This document shows positions 47,837-59,834 of a DNA stretch of 64,000 nucleotides, piece after piece (the first letter of the stretch is position 1; every line of letters starts with the position of its first letter). Where the stretch lies: positions 28,390 through 92,389 of the forward strand of contig FWWN02000394.1 in assembly GCA_900175165.2 (NCBI GenBank), given 5' to 3'. The position numbers and the translations under genes are program-made. Source of the DNA: Rhizomucor pusillus. Taxonomy: Eukaryota; Mucoromycota; Mucoromycetes; Mucorales; Lichtheimiaceae. The notes beneath the pieces were generated by a model. It saw only the letters and a program-made list of their open reading frames with translations, did not search any database and was not told where the DNA came from.

Positions 47837-49256
47837 ATGCTGCAATTGTCCCCCACAAGTACTTCACGCATTGTACGAACACAAGGGCAAAGAGAACGAC
47901 TATCACATATGAGCATAAACGACGATGAAGAAGCTTTGTCAAACTTTAACGATTACAACGAGATCCTCCAGTCCGAGACATACGTGGACTTGGAACGGCT
48001 GAGGTTACTTGCTCGACACGGCGTCCCCCACCAGCTCCGTGGGGTAAGTGCACCTGAAATATACTCCTCATTTAAGCACGGAGCAGCGACTGACTAAACT
48101 GTATATAGGAAGTCTGGAAATATCTGCTGGGCGTCCAACAAGCGGATCGCTGTGAGTGGATACAGGCTGACAGCTGCGCATAGAAAAAGCTAAATTTTTT
48201 CGTGTTTCTTCCCGCAGCCAAGGAGCTGACTAATTCCAAAGCAAGGAGAGAAGACTATGAACTCATAGACAAGACCAATCCCGAGGTCTCAAAACGCATT
48301 CGCGGCGAGGTCACTCGGTATCAGAATCGCGAGCCTCTCCTCGCTGGTCGCCACTACTTGGAGCGATTTGAAAATATCATCTTGGCTTACTTGAACTCAA
48401 ATCGAGACGCAGAATATCATCCTGCCCTGGTATCAATCAGTGCACCGTTTATTTACGTCCTCGACAAGGAATGCGATGCATACTTTTGCTTTGAACGCTT
48501 TATGCAGATGCTTGGTAAACAAATATTCTCACCAACATTCCAAAGCCTCTCTCTGGAACCATGCTGATACAGAGTCAATCCCTTTCTGTAGATGAATATT
48601 ATACCACTCATACGATCAAAGAGAGCGTTGCAAACTTTATGACCTTGTTTCGATCAACCTTACCTGAATTGTACGTTACAAGTGACAGCACTATCCGAAT
48701 TATGATTCGTATTTACCCAATTTTTTTAGGTGCAATTATTTTGAAGAGGAGGAAGTAGATCTTAATGAATGGACGACATCGTGGTTACAACATATGCTGG
48801 CTCGGGAACTGCGGTTTCAGGATCTTGTACGATTATGGGGTAGGAGGTGACACCACATGTCCTCGGACGAGCCTATTATTTACGCACAATGTATTTATTT
48901 ATACGCAGATGCCTACTTTGCTATGCCCGATTTTATCGAATTCCATCCGTTCTTCTGCCTAGGTACAGACATGGCTGATCAATGTTGATTGGAGACAGCT
49001 GATGAACGTTCTTTATAGCCATCCTTATGCATGCACGCGAAAACCTTGAAGATCTTGAGCAGTCAGAAATTCGGACAATGATGCTCCGGCTACCACGCAT
49101 TGATGTATCCAGGGTATGTCCGGTTGGAAACTTGCGTGAATGACAACACTGATTTTCCGTTTCCTTTTCTCTCTTTATCTGTAGACATTGGCTGAGGCAT
49201 ACAATATCCGGCATGAAACTTTGGAAAGACAGATGTCAGAGGACGGAGACCTGTAG
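47837..49256 (+). CDS. TBC-domain protein (Rab GTPase-activating fold)
   Basis: Eight exons: 47837-48043, 48109-48151, 48218-48514, 48592-48670, 48730-48839, 48909-48962, 49019-49113, 49185-49256; 318 residues (294 if ATG 47909 is used, which has the better context). It begins with the TBC entry RHGVPHQLRGEVWKYLLGV, then the arginine-finger block RIRGEVTRYQ (I-x2-E-x2-R), SAPFIYVLDKECDAYFCFE, FQDLVRLWDAYFA and FHPFFCLAILM. TBC proteins accelerate GTP hydrolysis by Rab GTPases. The glutamine-finger position, normally Y-x-QGMN before the APF block, reads EYHPALVSISAPF, so the second catalytic residue seems absent; it may be a weak or non-classical GAP. The substrate Rab is unknown. Confidence 0.88.
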
Positions 49257-50922
49257 TCCAATATTTCACAACTCACTCCATCATCACGATATTCTATTTG
49301 TAATCCTTTTTACACTTTGCACAATTCTCTGTATCTCTTCTTGGTCATCAAAGTTCAACGATTATTATTAATTGCTGCCTGGATACCCCTCAGCAGTGGA
49401 AGTCTGCAAAGAATTTGAGGTGGACGTGCTTGTCACGCGAGCAAGTGCACCACGCCAGCTACTGCACAAAATCGGATGATCTATTCACCAGACGGTCTAG
49501 TGTTTAAAGATCTCTTTGTTGCTTGCTGTTGAAGACGCACTCTATGTTTTCGAAATTGGCATGCAAAGCGTTATTCTTTTTGACTCATCAATTTTCTCCT
49601 CCGTCGTTTGCGTGCCTCTCTCTCACTCACAGCTGAGTATACGATGTGCGACTGAAAAGTATTCTCAACTGTGGATCGAATCTTTGTGTGAGCTGATTAC
49701 GTGCCCACGTGCTCATCACCATTCGCGGGTGCGACAGTATATCTTTTTCTTATTTTAAACCTTTTTACCTTGTACTACCCTGGCGGTACTGTGGCATATA
49801 AGCTGCGTCGCCCATACCCGTTACCATATCTATTCTCCTCCATACCTTGCATTTGAATACCTTGCTATCACCCGCACCAAATAAACAGTCCATCACTTTG
49901 TAATACTTTTTCTATTTCGAAAAGTCTGCAATGTATGTTCTCATATTTTACGGGGCCAATGACATCATGTGCGTCTACTTGATCGTCTTGGCGATTTCTT
50001 TTTGGAACGGGCCGGCACCATCGTCAGATGCACCGGAGGCCTGCAGCGTGTCGATATATCCGAGATAATGCGACCCTGGGTACGTATAAACTTGCGCGCA
50101 TCTATATGGACAAAGATACAAGTACAAATCTTTCAAGATAACCAATGTGACTTGCTGGACATGTGGAAGCCCTCTTCCGTTTGCTAGCACGGCAGCCGGA
50201 GAAATAAATATTCCGTATCCGAGATCATTGATAAGCCAAAATCACAAATTGCATTGAAGAGTTTCCGATTTATCGGTCTGCTCGGATGGACTAAATACCG
50301 AACTTTGTTAGATGCACACTCGATGGATTGATTCGAAGGAGTAAAGTTTTTAGGACCAGATTTAGCTTTATGTATTCAGTGCTTTATTACGTGCACATCA
50401 ATGCGCAGCAACGTCTATTAGGTAATGATGGTGTACCGTTTCCAGCAACAATTTTGATGATGGCGCTATACATACATAGCCTTTCTTCATATTGGGAACT
50501 ATACAGATTCTTTCGATAGCATAGTAGCTCGGAGGTCATCCTTGTAAATGTAGTAGAGGCAGAAAACTTTCTGGTTATCGCAATTACCAATGAATAGCGG
50601 CACGACACTATGTACGAAGCTGCAGGACGCTACATAATGTTTTCATCTTACTTATCGTAGCTGCGGGGTGTATGCAACTAAAACTTGAAACAAAACATAC
50701 TCTAGACATACATGCAGCGTCCCATTACATTGGTTACGACTAGTTCGCACGAGTATAGTTGCAGATCTCTCTCTCTTACCGCATACACGTTGCATAAAGA
50801 TATTTATTTGTATATATGTACTTTTATAGCTGACTTTAATACATGAATGAGGTATTGATAAGACGCAGGAACAAGCATATACAAAGGTTGAGGAACTTGC
50901 GTGAACCATACGTTGCAGTCAT
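49257..50922. other. gene-free region
   Basis: 3' of the TBC gene. Short ORFs only; no tRNA-like or repeat structure recognised. Confidence 0.5.
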
Positions 50923-51378
50923 TTATAAATCACTGCGCACATTTTCTCGTCGACCATAATCGTCAAGACCGCCAGAGGGATAGTCCCACCAAACTTCGAA
51001 AACCAAGATACGTACAAAGGCTGGGCACAGACGAGGAAAATCTTTGTAGAAACTTACCATTTGTGAGACACGCGTCCAAAGGTTCGGAGTTCTCGAGGGA
51101 TCAATCAAGTCCCGTGCTATATTGCACTTGCTACGTGCTCCAATGGTAACTTTGCTTAACAAATTGAAATAAAAAGAGAATCCAGTGAAAACACAGCGAC
51201 TTATCGCAGATAGAATGCGTAACACTGTCGATAGTATGAGCGAGCCATGTGCACTTTCTTCTAGAACGTCAATAATCATCTGTAAACGGCTTGCTATTCT
51301 TGGTTCAATGTTACCTAATGACTTGAGCAAAGCGGGGTCTTGCAATGCTTTATCTTGATTGATAGGTCCACGATGCAA
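50923..51378 (-). CDS. orphan ORF, possible exon of an unknown or decayed gene
   Basis: A minus-strand ORF of 151 codons with amphipathic, protein-like content (ALQDPALLKSLGNIEPRIAS, then LQMIIDVLEES). It contains a consensus donor (CAAATG/GTAAGT near 51060) after which the reading becomes less protein-like, so true coding may end there. A second minus-strand stretch 51870-51700 (GFTFVHSKVATILRLASQL) is also protein-like, but I could not splice the two. No family recognised; may be a degraded or lineage-specific gene. Confidence 0.3.
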   Translation of the reverse strand: MHRGPINQDKALQDPALLKSLGNIEPRIASRLQMIIDVLEESAHGSLILSTVLRILSAISRCVFTGFSFYFNLLSKVTIGARSKCNIARDLIDPSRTPNLWTRVSQMVSFYKDFPRLCPAFVRILVFEVWWDYPSGGLDDYGRRENVRSDL

Positions 51379-52213
51379 AGTAACGAGCTGTATCGTCTTA
51401 TGTCAGAGATGACAACAAAGAGGCAAATGTCCAGTTTGCGATGATTCTCTACAATCTGGCTGCATAATGATGGAGCGGAGACTTGCATGCAAAAAGGAGC
51501 AGCAGTTTTATCGCAGTTTTATCGAAGTTCATAGCCGAAAGAAAGGACTTGCGTGGTACAACGTTCCACACAGATCCATTGCACTTCTTCCCCAGTTCCG
51601 GATGTGGTCCCTGCTTCTTTGTTTTCATGCTATACGTAAAATGGACAGGTAGGATGCTGAGCATAGGTTGTAACGTTTGTGAAATCAGTCATTGCTGCCA
51701 CTGTCCAGACTGCTGATATAGAGAATATCCACAGATAGCTGACTTGCTAGTCTCAGAATGGTGGCTACCTTGGAATGGACAAACGTGAAGCCAAAGAGTC
51801 CGAAAAAAACTACCGAATGCTCGGACAGACTTTCGCAGCAGCCAGGTGCAAGCAGCGCTTGTTGGAACACGTAACATCGACGTTTCCTTGCAATTCCAGG
51901 GGTACTCTCTGTGCTATTTCTACAAGCAAACTCAAAAAAGAACTGGGATCAATCGAAGCGAGCAAAAGCAATGACATTGATTTGTATTTAGTTCAGTAAA
52001 AGATCGTTGGGTAGCACAGTGAGCACGCACTTTTTTTTTCAACATAGCCTAATTTGGCGAAATCTTGCAAAAACGGTTGCTTCGGGGTCTTTTGATGACT
52101 GCTGCGGTCCGTACAAAGTTTACGACCATAATTGCATTCGTCCGCGCATTTTTTTTCTGCACTCTTCTTTCTTCCTCTATCGCCATACAGTCCAAACAGT
52201 TGGAAAGCTATCC
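51379..52213. other. region upstream of the ABC transporter
   Basis: Includes the minus-strand protein-like stretch 51870-51700 mentioned with the orphan ORF. A T-run (52029-52037) and pyrimidine-rich DNA (52145-52190) mark the promoter of the transporter starting at 52214. Confidence 0.45.
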
Positions 52214-55200
52214 ATGCTTTTGAATTGTACTTTCACCGTAAGCTATCGCAAATAAAGTTTAGTAAACAAAACAACAAACCAAATTCTAAAACGCTTGGAC
52301 CAGGCTCCTTGGGCGGGCGAGGACTTTACGCCTTGTTTTCGGGAAACGTGCGTAAGCATATGTATCATTTCGAAAGTTGCTGCTAACCGGTGATTTTCCA
52401 GTGTCATTGACGGTCTCCTGCCTCTTATCATTCTGGCATCTTCCTTGATCGCCATTGTTTCTGTCTTTGCACGATACCGCCGAAGCTGTATTGCCGTCTA
52501 CGCACCTCTAAAAGATCCTTCTTCTCGCTACAGTGGCTATGGCGCCACCAACGATACCCTTCCCACAACAACTCAGGATAGCATTCAGGCTGAACAAGAC
52601 GAGCTCGGCGACGACTTGTCCTCCAATGGCAGCACACTCACCCCTGGATACGATGAACTGCCTGCTCGCTGGACTGTATATAGCTTTGCACGTCTTTTGG
52701 CCGTCGTGCCTTTTGCATTATACATCTATGCAATTCATCAACTACTTTCCGGAACTTACGAGCTAGATGGAGCAGTTGAAAGCAGCTACACCTATATGCT
52801 GTTTGTCCATGGTCTCCATGCTGCGCTTTGGGTAAGCTTTGGGAAATGGCTTCAGCCAAGAAAAGGAAGCTGATGTAAAGTATACTTGTTAGGGCTTTGC
52901 ATTGATCCTTGCATTTGCAAACTTCCTGCTCCCAGAGACAGCTAAACCTGTGGCAGATGAAATTTGCAAGCAGCTCAATATCTGGTACTTTGTTTTCTTG
53001 CTTATCGGCTTTGCGGACTTGTACTCCTTCTACGTCGCCCATTACTTGGAGCATATCGGTACCGGATACCGCATTTCTCTCGTCAGCAATGCTGTCGCAC
53101 TCGGTATCATTTGCATCATCGCTCTGGAAACTCGCCATGCTCCTGTGGAACCTGTGACCACTGAAGATGTATGATAACACATATCTGCCATTAAGAAACA
53201 TAAAAAATCTGACTCATTAATGTAAAAAAAATAGGGTCGCATTGTATCTGGTGAGAAATGGGCTTCACTATATTCCAAGTTCATGTTCAACTGGGTCGAG
53301 TCCATGATGAAAGAAGGATATAAACGCACTTTGAATGATGAAGATTTATTGGAATTGCCACCTGAAAACAGATCCAAGAACACCCTGGCATTCTATCGCA
53401 AGCAAAAGGCCAAGTCAATCAAAATATCGCTGTTCAAGACATTCAAGGGACCGTTGATTTTGCAAGCTGCATACAGCTTAATCTGGAACTGTAAGTCAGG
53501 AGCAGTTGATTGATCACTCAAATCTTTTATACTTATCACCCTAATAGTGGGAATGTTTGGTCCACCGCTCTTTTTGAACTTGGTCATCAAATACATTGAA
53601 AACCGCGAACCTGAAAACCGCGAACCTGTATCGTCGGCTTACTTGTATGTATTTGGTTTGTTCATCACAAGCTTGGTCCAATCATTGGCAGTGCAGCAAT
53701 CCTTGTATATCGGCCGTTGTATCGGCATCCGTATCCAGTCCATTATTATCGGTGAGGTCTTCGACAAGGCATTGAGGAGACGAGATGTCAGCAGTGCCGC
53801 TACAGAGGAAGATTCTGAAAAGGGCAAGACCAAAGGAAATGTTAACAACCTGCTTTCCGTCGATGCTCAAAAGCTTGGTGAAATGGCTGCGTACTTTTTC
53901 TACTTTTACTCATATCCAATCCAGATTGCTATCAGTATCTGGCTATTGTACGAATTGCTGGGCACTGCTGCACTTTGGGGCGTCCTGGCCATGTTCCTTG
54001 CTCAACCTGTCCCAGCATTTTTGAGCATGCGGTACCAAAAGGTCCATCAAAAGGTCATGAGCGCTACCGATAAGCGTATCAAGACAGTGAATGAACTTTT
54101 GGGTGCTATTCGTATTGTCAAGTTTTTTGCTTGGGAAAAGGAGTTTCGAAAGCGTGTCACTGAAGCACGAACTGAAGAGTTGAAGGCTATTCGTGGTCGA
54201 CTATTCATGTTCCTCTACATGATGTGCTGCTGGTTTCTAATTCCTGTCTTCATTATGGTTGTCGTTTTCTACACGTACACTCGCAACCACGAATTGACTG
54301 CCTCCACTGCCTTCACTGCAGTCGCACTTTTCAATACTTTCCGCGCCGCTTTGGACGAATTGCCTCTCTTGCTCACTTGGCTCCTCCAAGCTAACGTTGC
54401 AACCAAGCGTATCGACGGTTTCTTGGCTGAAGACGAAGTCGAGCAGCCTCCTTCTGCGACTGGTCCCGATGCTCCTTTTATTGGCTTCGTGGATAATGCC
54501 ACCTTCGCCTGGGAGAAGAGCGTATACCAAGAACGAGATCTGGACAAAGCCAACCTGAAGAATTTGAACCTTTCTTTCCCTCGCAACAAGCTTTCGATCG
54601 TTTGCGGCCCCACCGGCTCTGGCAAGACGACTCTTATTGCTAGTTTGCTCGGCGAAACGTATTGTATGTCTGGTGCTGTGTGCTTGCCTCGCAAGACCCC
54701 TAGCCGCAACGGCCCACTCGGTGGTTCGCCTTCTGGCATTGCCTACGTCGCCCAATCTGCATGGCTCCAGAACTGCAGTATTAGGGACAATATCTTGTTC
54801 GGTTTGCCTTTTGATGCGGAGCGATACGAGAAGGTTATCTACATGACAGCTCTCACAAGGGATTTGGAAATTTTGGAGTACGGCGACTCGACGGAAGTCG
54901 GTGAAAAAGGTGTTACTCTCAGTGGTGGTCAAAAGCAAAGAGTGGCTATTGCTCGCGCTGTCTACTCCCAGGCCGAAACTGTTATTTTGGACGATTGTCT
55001 GAGTGCTGTGGATGCTCACACCGCCAAGCACTTGTACGAGCATTGTTTGACTGGTGAACTTATGCGCGACCGCACCGTTATCTTGGTAACCCACCACGTT
55101 GGGTTGTGTATTAAGGGCTCATCTTACGTTGTTGCACTCAAAGACGGTGAAGTCGCTGCTGCAGGTGACCCTTTATCTGTTCTCAAGAGCGGCGTTCTGG

Positions 55201-57314
55201 GCGAAGAATTGGCGCGTGCCAGCGAAGAAACTGCTAACGAAGAAGAGATGGCTGCCACCGAAGGACCTATTCCTGTTGTACCCAAGACTGTTAAAGCTCC
55301 AAAGCAAAGCGGTGCCGGTAAACTGACTGAGGAGGAATCCAGAGCCGAAGGCAGTGTCACCTGGTCGGTCTACGATACTTACATTCGCTCATCTGGTGGA
55401 TATCTGTACTGGGTCCTCATCCTGTTAATCTTCTGCGCGGCTCAAGGCACTGTCATTGGCCAAGATTACTGGATCAAGGTCTGGGCCAGTGCCTACGGGG
55501 ATGCTCACAAGGACAACGCCAGTATGTCTGCTGCTGGAGTCTTTTCTATTTCACGCGTAGCCTCGGCTCTCGAGCCAAGCACGATTACTCTCAAGTATAT
55601 TGGTCCTACTATTGTTACTGGAGCTAACGGAAAGGAAGTTAATATCGAATTTTACTTGGGTGTTTACGTTTTGATCGGCGTAGTTGCTTTGATCATGACT
55701 TTCTTGCGCTCTTTCACTATGTACGTTGGTTCTCTCAAGGCTTCTAGACGTCTGCATCAGGAATTGCTGGAACGTATGCTTCGCGCTAAAGTCCGTTTCT
55801 TTGATCGCACACCTATTGGTCGCATCGTGAACCGATTTTCCTCGGATATGGAAACGATCGATCAGGCTGTTGCACCCCAAATGTCTTTCCTGGTCTACTC
55901 TATCGTGGCTACCTTGTTTGTGATCTTGCTTATTTCCTGGGTCGTTCCTTTGTTTATGCTACCTGGTGCAGGCATTGCTTTGTTGTACTGGTTGATAGGC
56001 ACCTACTATCTTGCTACCTCGCGTGATATGAAGCGTCTCAATTCGGTGTCCCGCAGTCCGATCTACGTGCAATTTAGCGAGAGCATGAACGGTGTTGTTA
56101 CTATCCGCGCTTTCGGCAGCCAGTTCCGCTTCCTGGCAGAGAACTATAAGAAGATCGACAACAACAACAGACCATTCATCTGGATGTGGGCTACGAACCG
56201 ATGGCTGCATTGCCGTGTAGAGTCTCTCGGTGCATTTGTCAGCTTCTGCACAGGTTTCGTCTTGGTTTTGTCCCGAAACTGGGTAGATGCTGGCTTGGCT
56301 GGGCTCGCACTCAGCTATTCCTTGACATTTACCCACCACGTGTTGTGGGTCGTTCGATGCTATGCTATGAACGAAATGAACATGAACGCCATCGAGCGTG
56401 TCAGCGAATATCTCGATATTGAAGAGGAAGCTCCTGTCCATATCCCAGCTACTTGCCCGCCTCCAAGCTGGCCAGAAACCGGTTCGGTGAAGGTAGAAGA
56501 CCTTGTTATGCGCTACTCGCCAGAGATGCCTGCCGTCCTCCGTAAGATTTCCTTTGAAACTCGCCCTCGCGAGAAGATTGGTATTGTTGGACGAACTGGT
56601 AGTGGTAAGAAACAAATAGCACTGTTCTCTTCTTCTTTTTTGGATATGACAACTGAATCAATGCATATAATAGGTAAGTCCACTTTAGCACTCTCGCTCT
56701 TCCGCTTTATGGAAGCATCTGGTGGACGTATCCTCATTGATGGCGTGGATATCAGTTCCATTGGTCTGGAAGATTTGCGTTCTCGTCTCACCATTATTCC
56801 TCAAGACCCTGTTCTCTTCTCTGGCACTTTGCGTACCAACCTTGATCCTTTCGACCAATACGATGATGCTGATTTGTGGGCTGCTATCAAGCGCTCGCAC
56901 CTTGTAGACGACGAGAACAGCAACATCACTTTAGATACACCTGTACTTGAGAATGGCAGCAACTGGTCCCAGGGTCAGCGTCAATTGATCGCTCTGGCGC
57001 GCGCTCTTGTCAAAAAGTCTTCACTGATTATCCTGGACGAGGCCACATCTTCAGTCGATTTCGACACTGACCACCAAATCCAACAGACTATCCGTAGCGA
57101 ATTCAATAACTCATCGCTGCTTTGCATCGCCCATCGTATCCGCACTGTTATTGATTATGACCGTATACTCGTTCTGGACCACGGTGAAATTAAGGAATTC
57201 GATACTCCCTACAACCTTATCACCAAGGAAGATGGCGTTTTCCATCAAATGTGCGAACGAAGTGGAGAATATGCTGAATTGCTGGCTGTTGCAACTGCTA
57301 AACACAATGAATAG
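52214..57314 (+). CDS. ABC transporter, ABCC/MRP (Ycf1-like) full-length
   Basis: Seven exons: 52214-52237, 52304-52347, 52402-52831, 52893-53168, 53235-53490, 53548-56604, 56674-57314; 1575 residues. Five N-terminal helices (TMD0, about 20-240) are followed by TMD1 and NBD1 with Walker A GPTGSGKTT (about 695), signature LSGGQKQR (about 800) and VILDDCLSAVD. TMD2 leads to NBD2 with Walker A GRTGSGKST, WSQGQRQ, LIILDEATSSVD and the H-loop IAHR. The Asp in place of the NBD1 catalytic Glu (ILDD) is normal for ABCC. Such pumps move glutathione conjugates, metals or bile-salt-like anions, usually into the vacuole. The first exon codes only 8 residues; the 69-nt last intron lies inside the NBD2 Walker A and is open in frame. 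The start model restores the family stretch APWAGEDFTPCFRETVIDG. Confidence 0.95.
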
Positions 57315-57655
57315 AATCTCTCGCATTGCATTGTTTTTTACCCTTCTGTCCCCCCTTTTGTCTTTCACGAATATATAAATGACAACTGCATATACATTTT
57401 TTCCAAAAATTAATGTCGCTGCAATTTGATCGGTTTGGTGTATAAATGTATTATAAAATTTCACAAAATGCGTCATTTTGGGAAAAAGTGTATATCATAT
57501 CAATCAAGGACAAACTAAATCTTTATGTGCTTGGTCTATAATTAGTAAGGAGAGGTTTTCCCCCTTTTCGTGGTAAATATACAAGAAAGATGTACAATTG
57601 GTGGGTGGAGGAGATACACGGTCCTATTACTTAATGGGGAGGAAATGATAAATAT
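57315..57655. other. intergenic, 341 bp between convergent genes
   Basis: Shared 3' DNA of the ABC transporter and the methyltransferase. AT-rich, no gene. Confidence 0.5.
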
Positions 57656-58981
57656 TTACACTGCTGATCCTTGCTCTTGTTTTTCTGGTTTTTGTGCAAT
57701 CCAGCAGTAGAAGCGGGAAAACGAACGCTTTTCCTCAAACTCTTCGAGAACTTCTTGAACAGCAGTGTCGTAGTCTGCTACGGGGATGTTCCACTTTGTT
57801 ACCAAATCGTGTTTCCGGTTCCTCAGGTACGCCTTTTGCGTTTCCTTGTTGATGAATCCAAACTGCTTCAATTCTATTTTCCAAAACGGAGAGAGTATCG
57901 TTAAAATCCAGACATCAATAGACGCGTCCAAACATCGATAGTGGAGACTTACCTGGTTCCTCGGGCCACTCGCCGATAGGAATATCCATTACTCGTTTCT
58001 CGACCTTAGCGAATCCGGCCTGCTCCAAACGGTCATCCATGCTTTCGGCAAACTCAAAGTCGAGGTTGGCATCCAACCATTGTCCTCGGCGGAATCCATC
58101 AAATGCTTGCTGGACTGGCCCCGGGCTGTGAAAGCACGGGTCGGCTTCGAGGAACTCAATGTATCCACCTGGTTTAAGCACGCGGTACATTTCTGCAAGC
58201 AGCGATGGCCAATGATCCTTGCGCACTTCGGATGCCATGTTGCGTTGAAAGATACTGCAGAGTATAATGTAAGAGATATCATCATCAACAATTCGGGAGG
58301 AAAAAAAAAAAAATAAAAACTTACAAGTCGGCTACGTGGTCAGATATGGGCCATGGTTCGTGGATATCAGCACGGATATATTTCAAGTTTACAGGTCCTG
58401 CGGCCTGTTCCGGAGGTGGGCGAATGTCTATACCAATGATCTTTGCTTGCGGATGCTGGGCTGCCATTTCAAGAGCCCAGATGCCGTTGCCAGTGCCAAC
58501 GTCGACAATGACGCCGGGCGATTGGATGGGTGCCCAAGCATTTGATTTCCGTGCGCTTTTCAAGAGGTAATGCTATTTATACGCGCCCGACCAAAGTTAG
58601 TATCACCAGCAGTAATGTATACGGTGTTGTGGGGTTCACAGTGTGTCACACACAAACCTGACGCTGCAACCGATCGTATTCTCGAAAATCCTCCTCAGAA
58701 GGCCGGGTAGATGCGAAGCTTAGTTTCCGTATCGTAAACAGTTCCGTGATCGATTTGCGTCTCGGCTGCTGCTGCTGTGGTTGTTGCAGTTGGATGGGCG
58801 GCTTGGAAGCTGCTGCCAGAGCAGCGTTCAGAGCGCCAGCGCTCAGGTCCGTTGCCTGGTTCTCCTCGATCCAATTGTAGTTGCCTTGGGAGGTATGCGA
58901 GCGTGCACCGAGGGTAGCGGTGCTCCGGCGTCGATCTTTCCGCCGTGAACGGTCGATAGCTCGACTGGCCTGGTTGCCCAT
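57656..58981 (-). CDS. class I SAM-dependent methyltransferase
   Basis: Four exons: 58981-58658, 58572-58325, 58254-57953, 57873-57656; 363 residues. An N-terminal 100 residues is basic/Gln-rich and likely disordered (MGNQASR could be an N-myristoylation signal: Gly2, Ser6). The Rossmann fold follows: motif I VIVDVGTGNGIWALEMA (about 129-145), the acidic motif II end IIGIDIRPP, a DFIFQRNM block, and the post-motif EMYRVLKPGGYIEFLEADP. This is the Methyltransf_25/LaeA-like layout common in fungi. Substrate unknown; LaeA-type regulators share the fold but identity is not claimed. The last intron (57874-57952) restores PELKQFGFI. Confidence 0.88.
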
Positions 58982-59834
58982 GGAAATAAATTAAAAAAGA
59001 AAAGGGAGGAGGAGGTCAGACATTGGTTTCTGCCTCCAACTCCCGGAGAGGTAATCTCAAGCCGGCGGCCCTTTTTCTTGTGTATGTGTGTTACCTGCCT
59101 TTTCCCGCTTTCCGATAGCTGCAATTTCGGATATGTCCCAATCATATTGCCAATGTTTTACCTGGATGGGGGAAGCAGAACAATAAGTCCTTCGGCAATA
59201 AATTAGATTAGATTTTATTTTCCCTGCTAGTCATCCATCACGCTGCGGTCTATCTAAACCAAAAGCCGATAAGCTCGGTGTATGTGGTATCTGTGGCTTT
59301 GTATACTGAGAACAAACACTGCAGAAGACGTTTTTATCTTTAGAAACTGAGTAGTAATTCTTTCGTCGTTAGTCTCCATCCCCACCTCTTCCGACGCTTT
59401 TTTCCTTTTTCTGATTCCTCGCTAGCCTTCTTTGTCGTTATTATGGAGACACGAGTTATTGTTGACGTAGATGCAAACAATATCACAGCACCACTTGAGC
59501 CACATCTCGTTCAACTTTAACTAGCTTTCAGCACCCAGTCACATGAGAAAAGAAAAGCGCAGCAGCAAGAGCGACGGTGGCTACGCTGGATTATTTTCAT
59601 TCGACTGCCCGCCGACGATGGATCCTTCAGAAACGTCTCTGAGTGGTTACCACTCAACTGACTCGACGGAGTGTTGTGACACACCGCTGCTACCAAATAG
59701 CTCATTCATCTCGTCAAAGACGGGCTATCCTAATGGTCTTGTCCTTCGTATTTTTTTATTATGATTGAGGCATATTCTTTCGTAGATATACGTGCAATCG
59801 TGTGACAGAATTACACGAGAGAGTGGGTAATTGT
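58982..59834. other. intergenic, 853 bp (contains a weak small ORF)
   Basis: Methyltransferase promoter and 3' end of the BAR-SH3 gene. The only candidate in it is the small plus-strand ORF at 59543-59764. A pyrimidine tract (59375-59435) precedes a short ATG-led 25-codon ORF at 59442, which could be an upstream ORF of it. Confidence 0.4.
59543..59764 (+). CDS. possible small protein, 73 codons
   Basis: ATG-led ORF with a basic start (MRKEKRSSK) then Ser/Thr/Pro/Cys-rich content. It is preceded by a pyrimidine-rich stretch like those before real genes here. No family, no second exon confirmed; the GT at about 59734 could be a donor. Weak call. Confidence 0.2.
   Translation: MRKEKRSSKSDGGYAGLFSFDCPPTMDPSETSLSGYHSTDSTECCDTPLLPNSSFISSKTGYPNGLVLRIFLL

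Noticed and set aside
54237..55097. Minus-strand ORF of 286 codons within the ABC transporter
   Set aside because: Antisense shadow of a long conserved coding exon with Walker and signature motifs on the plus strand.
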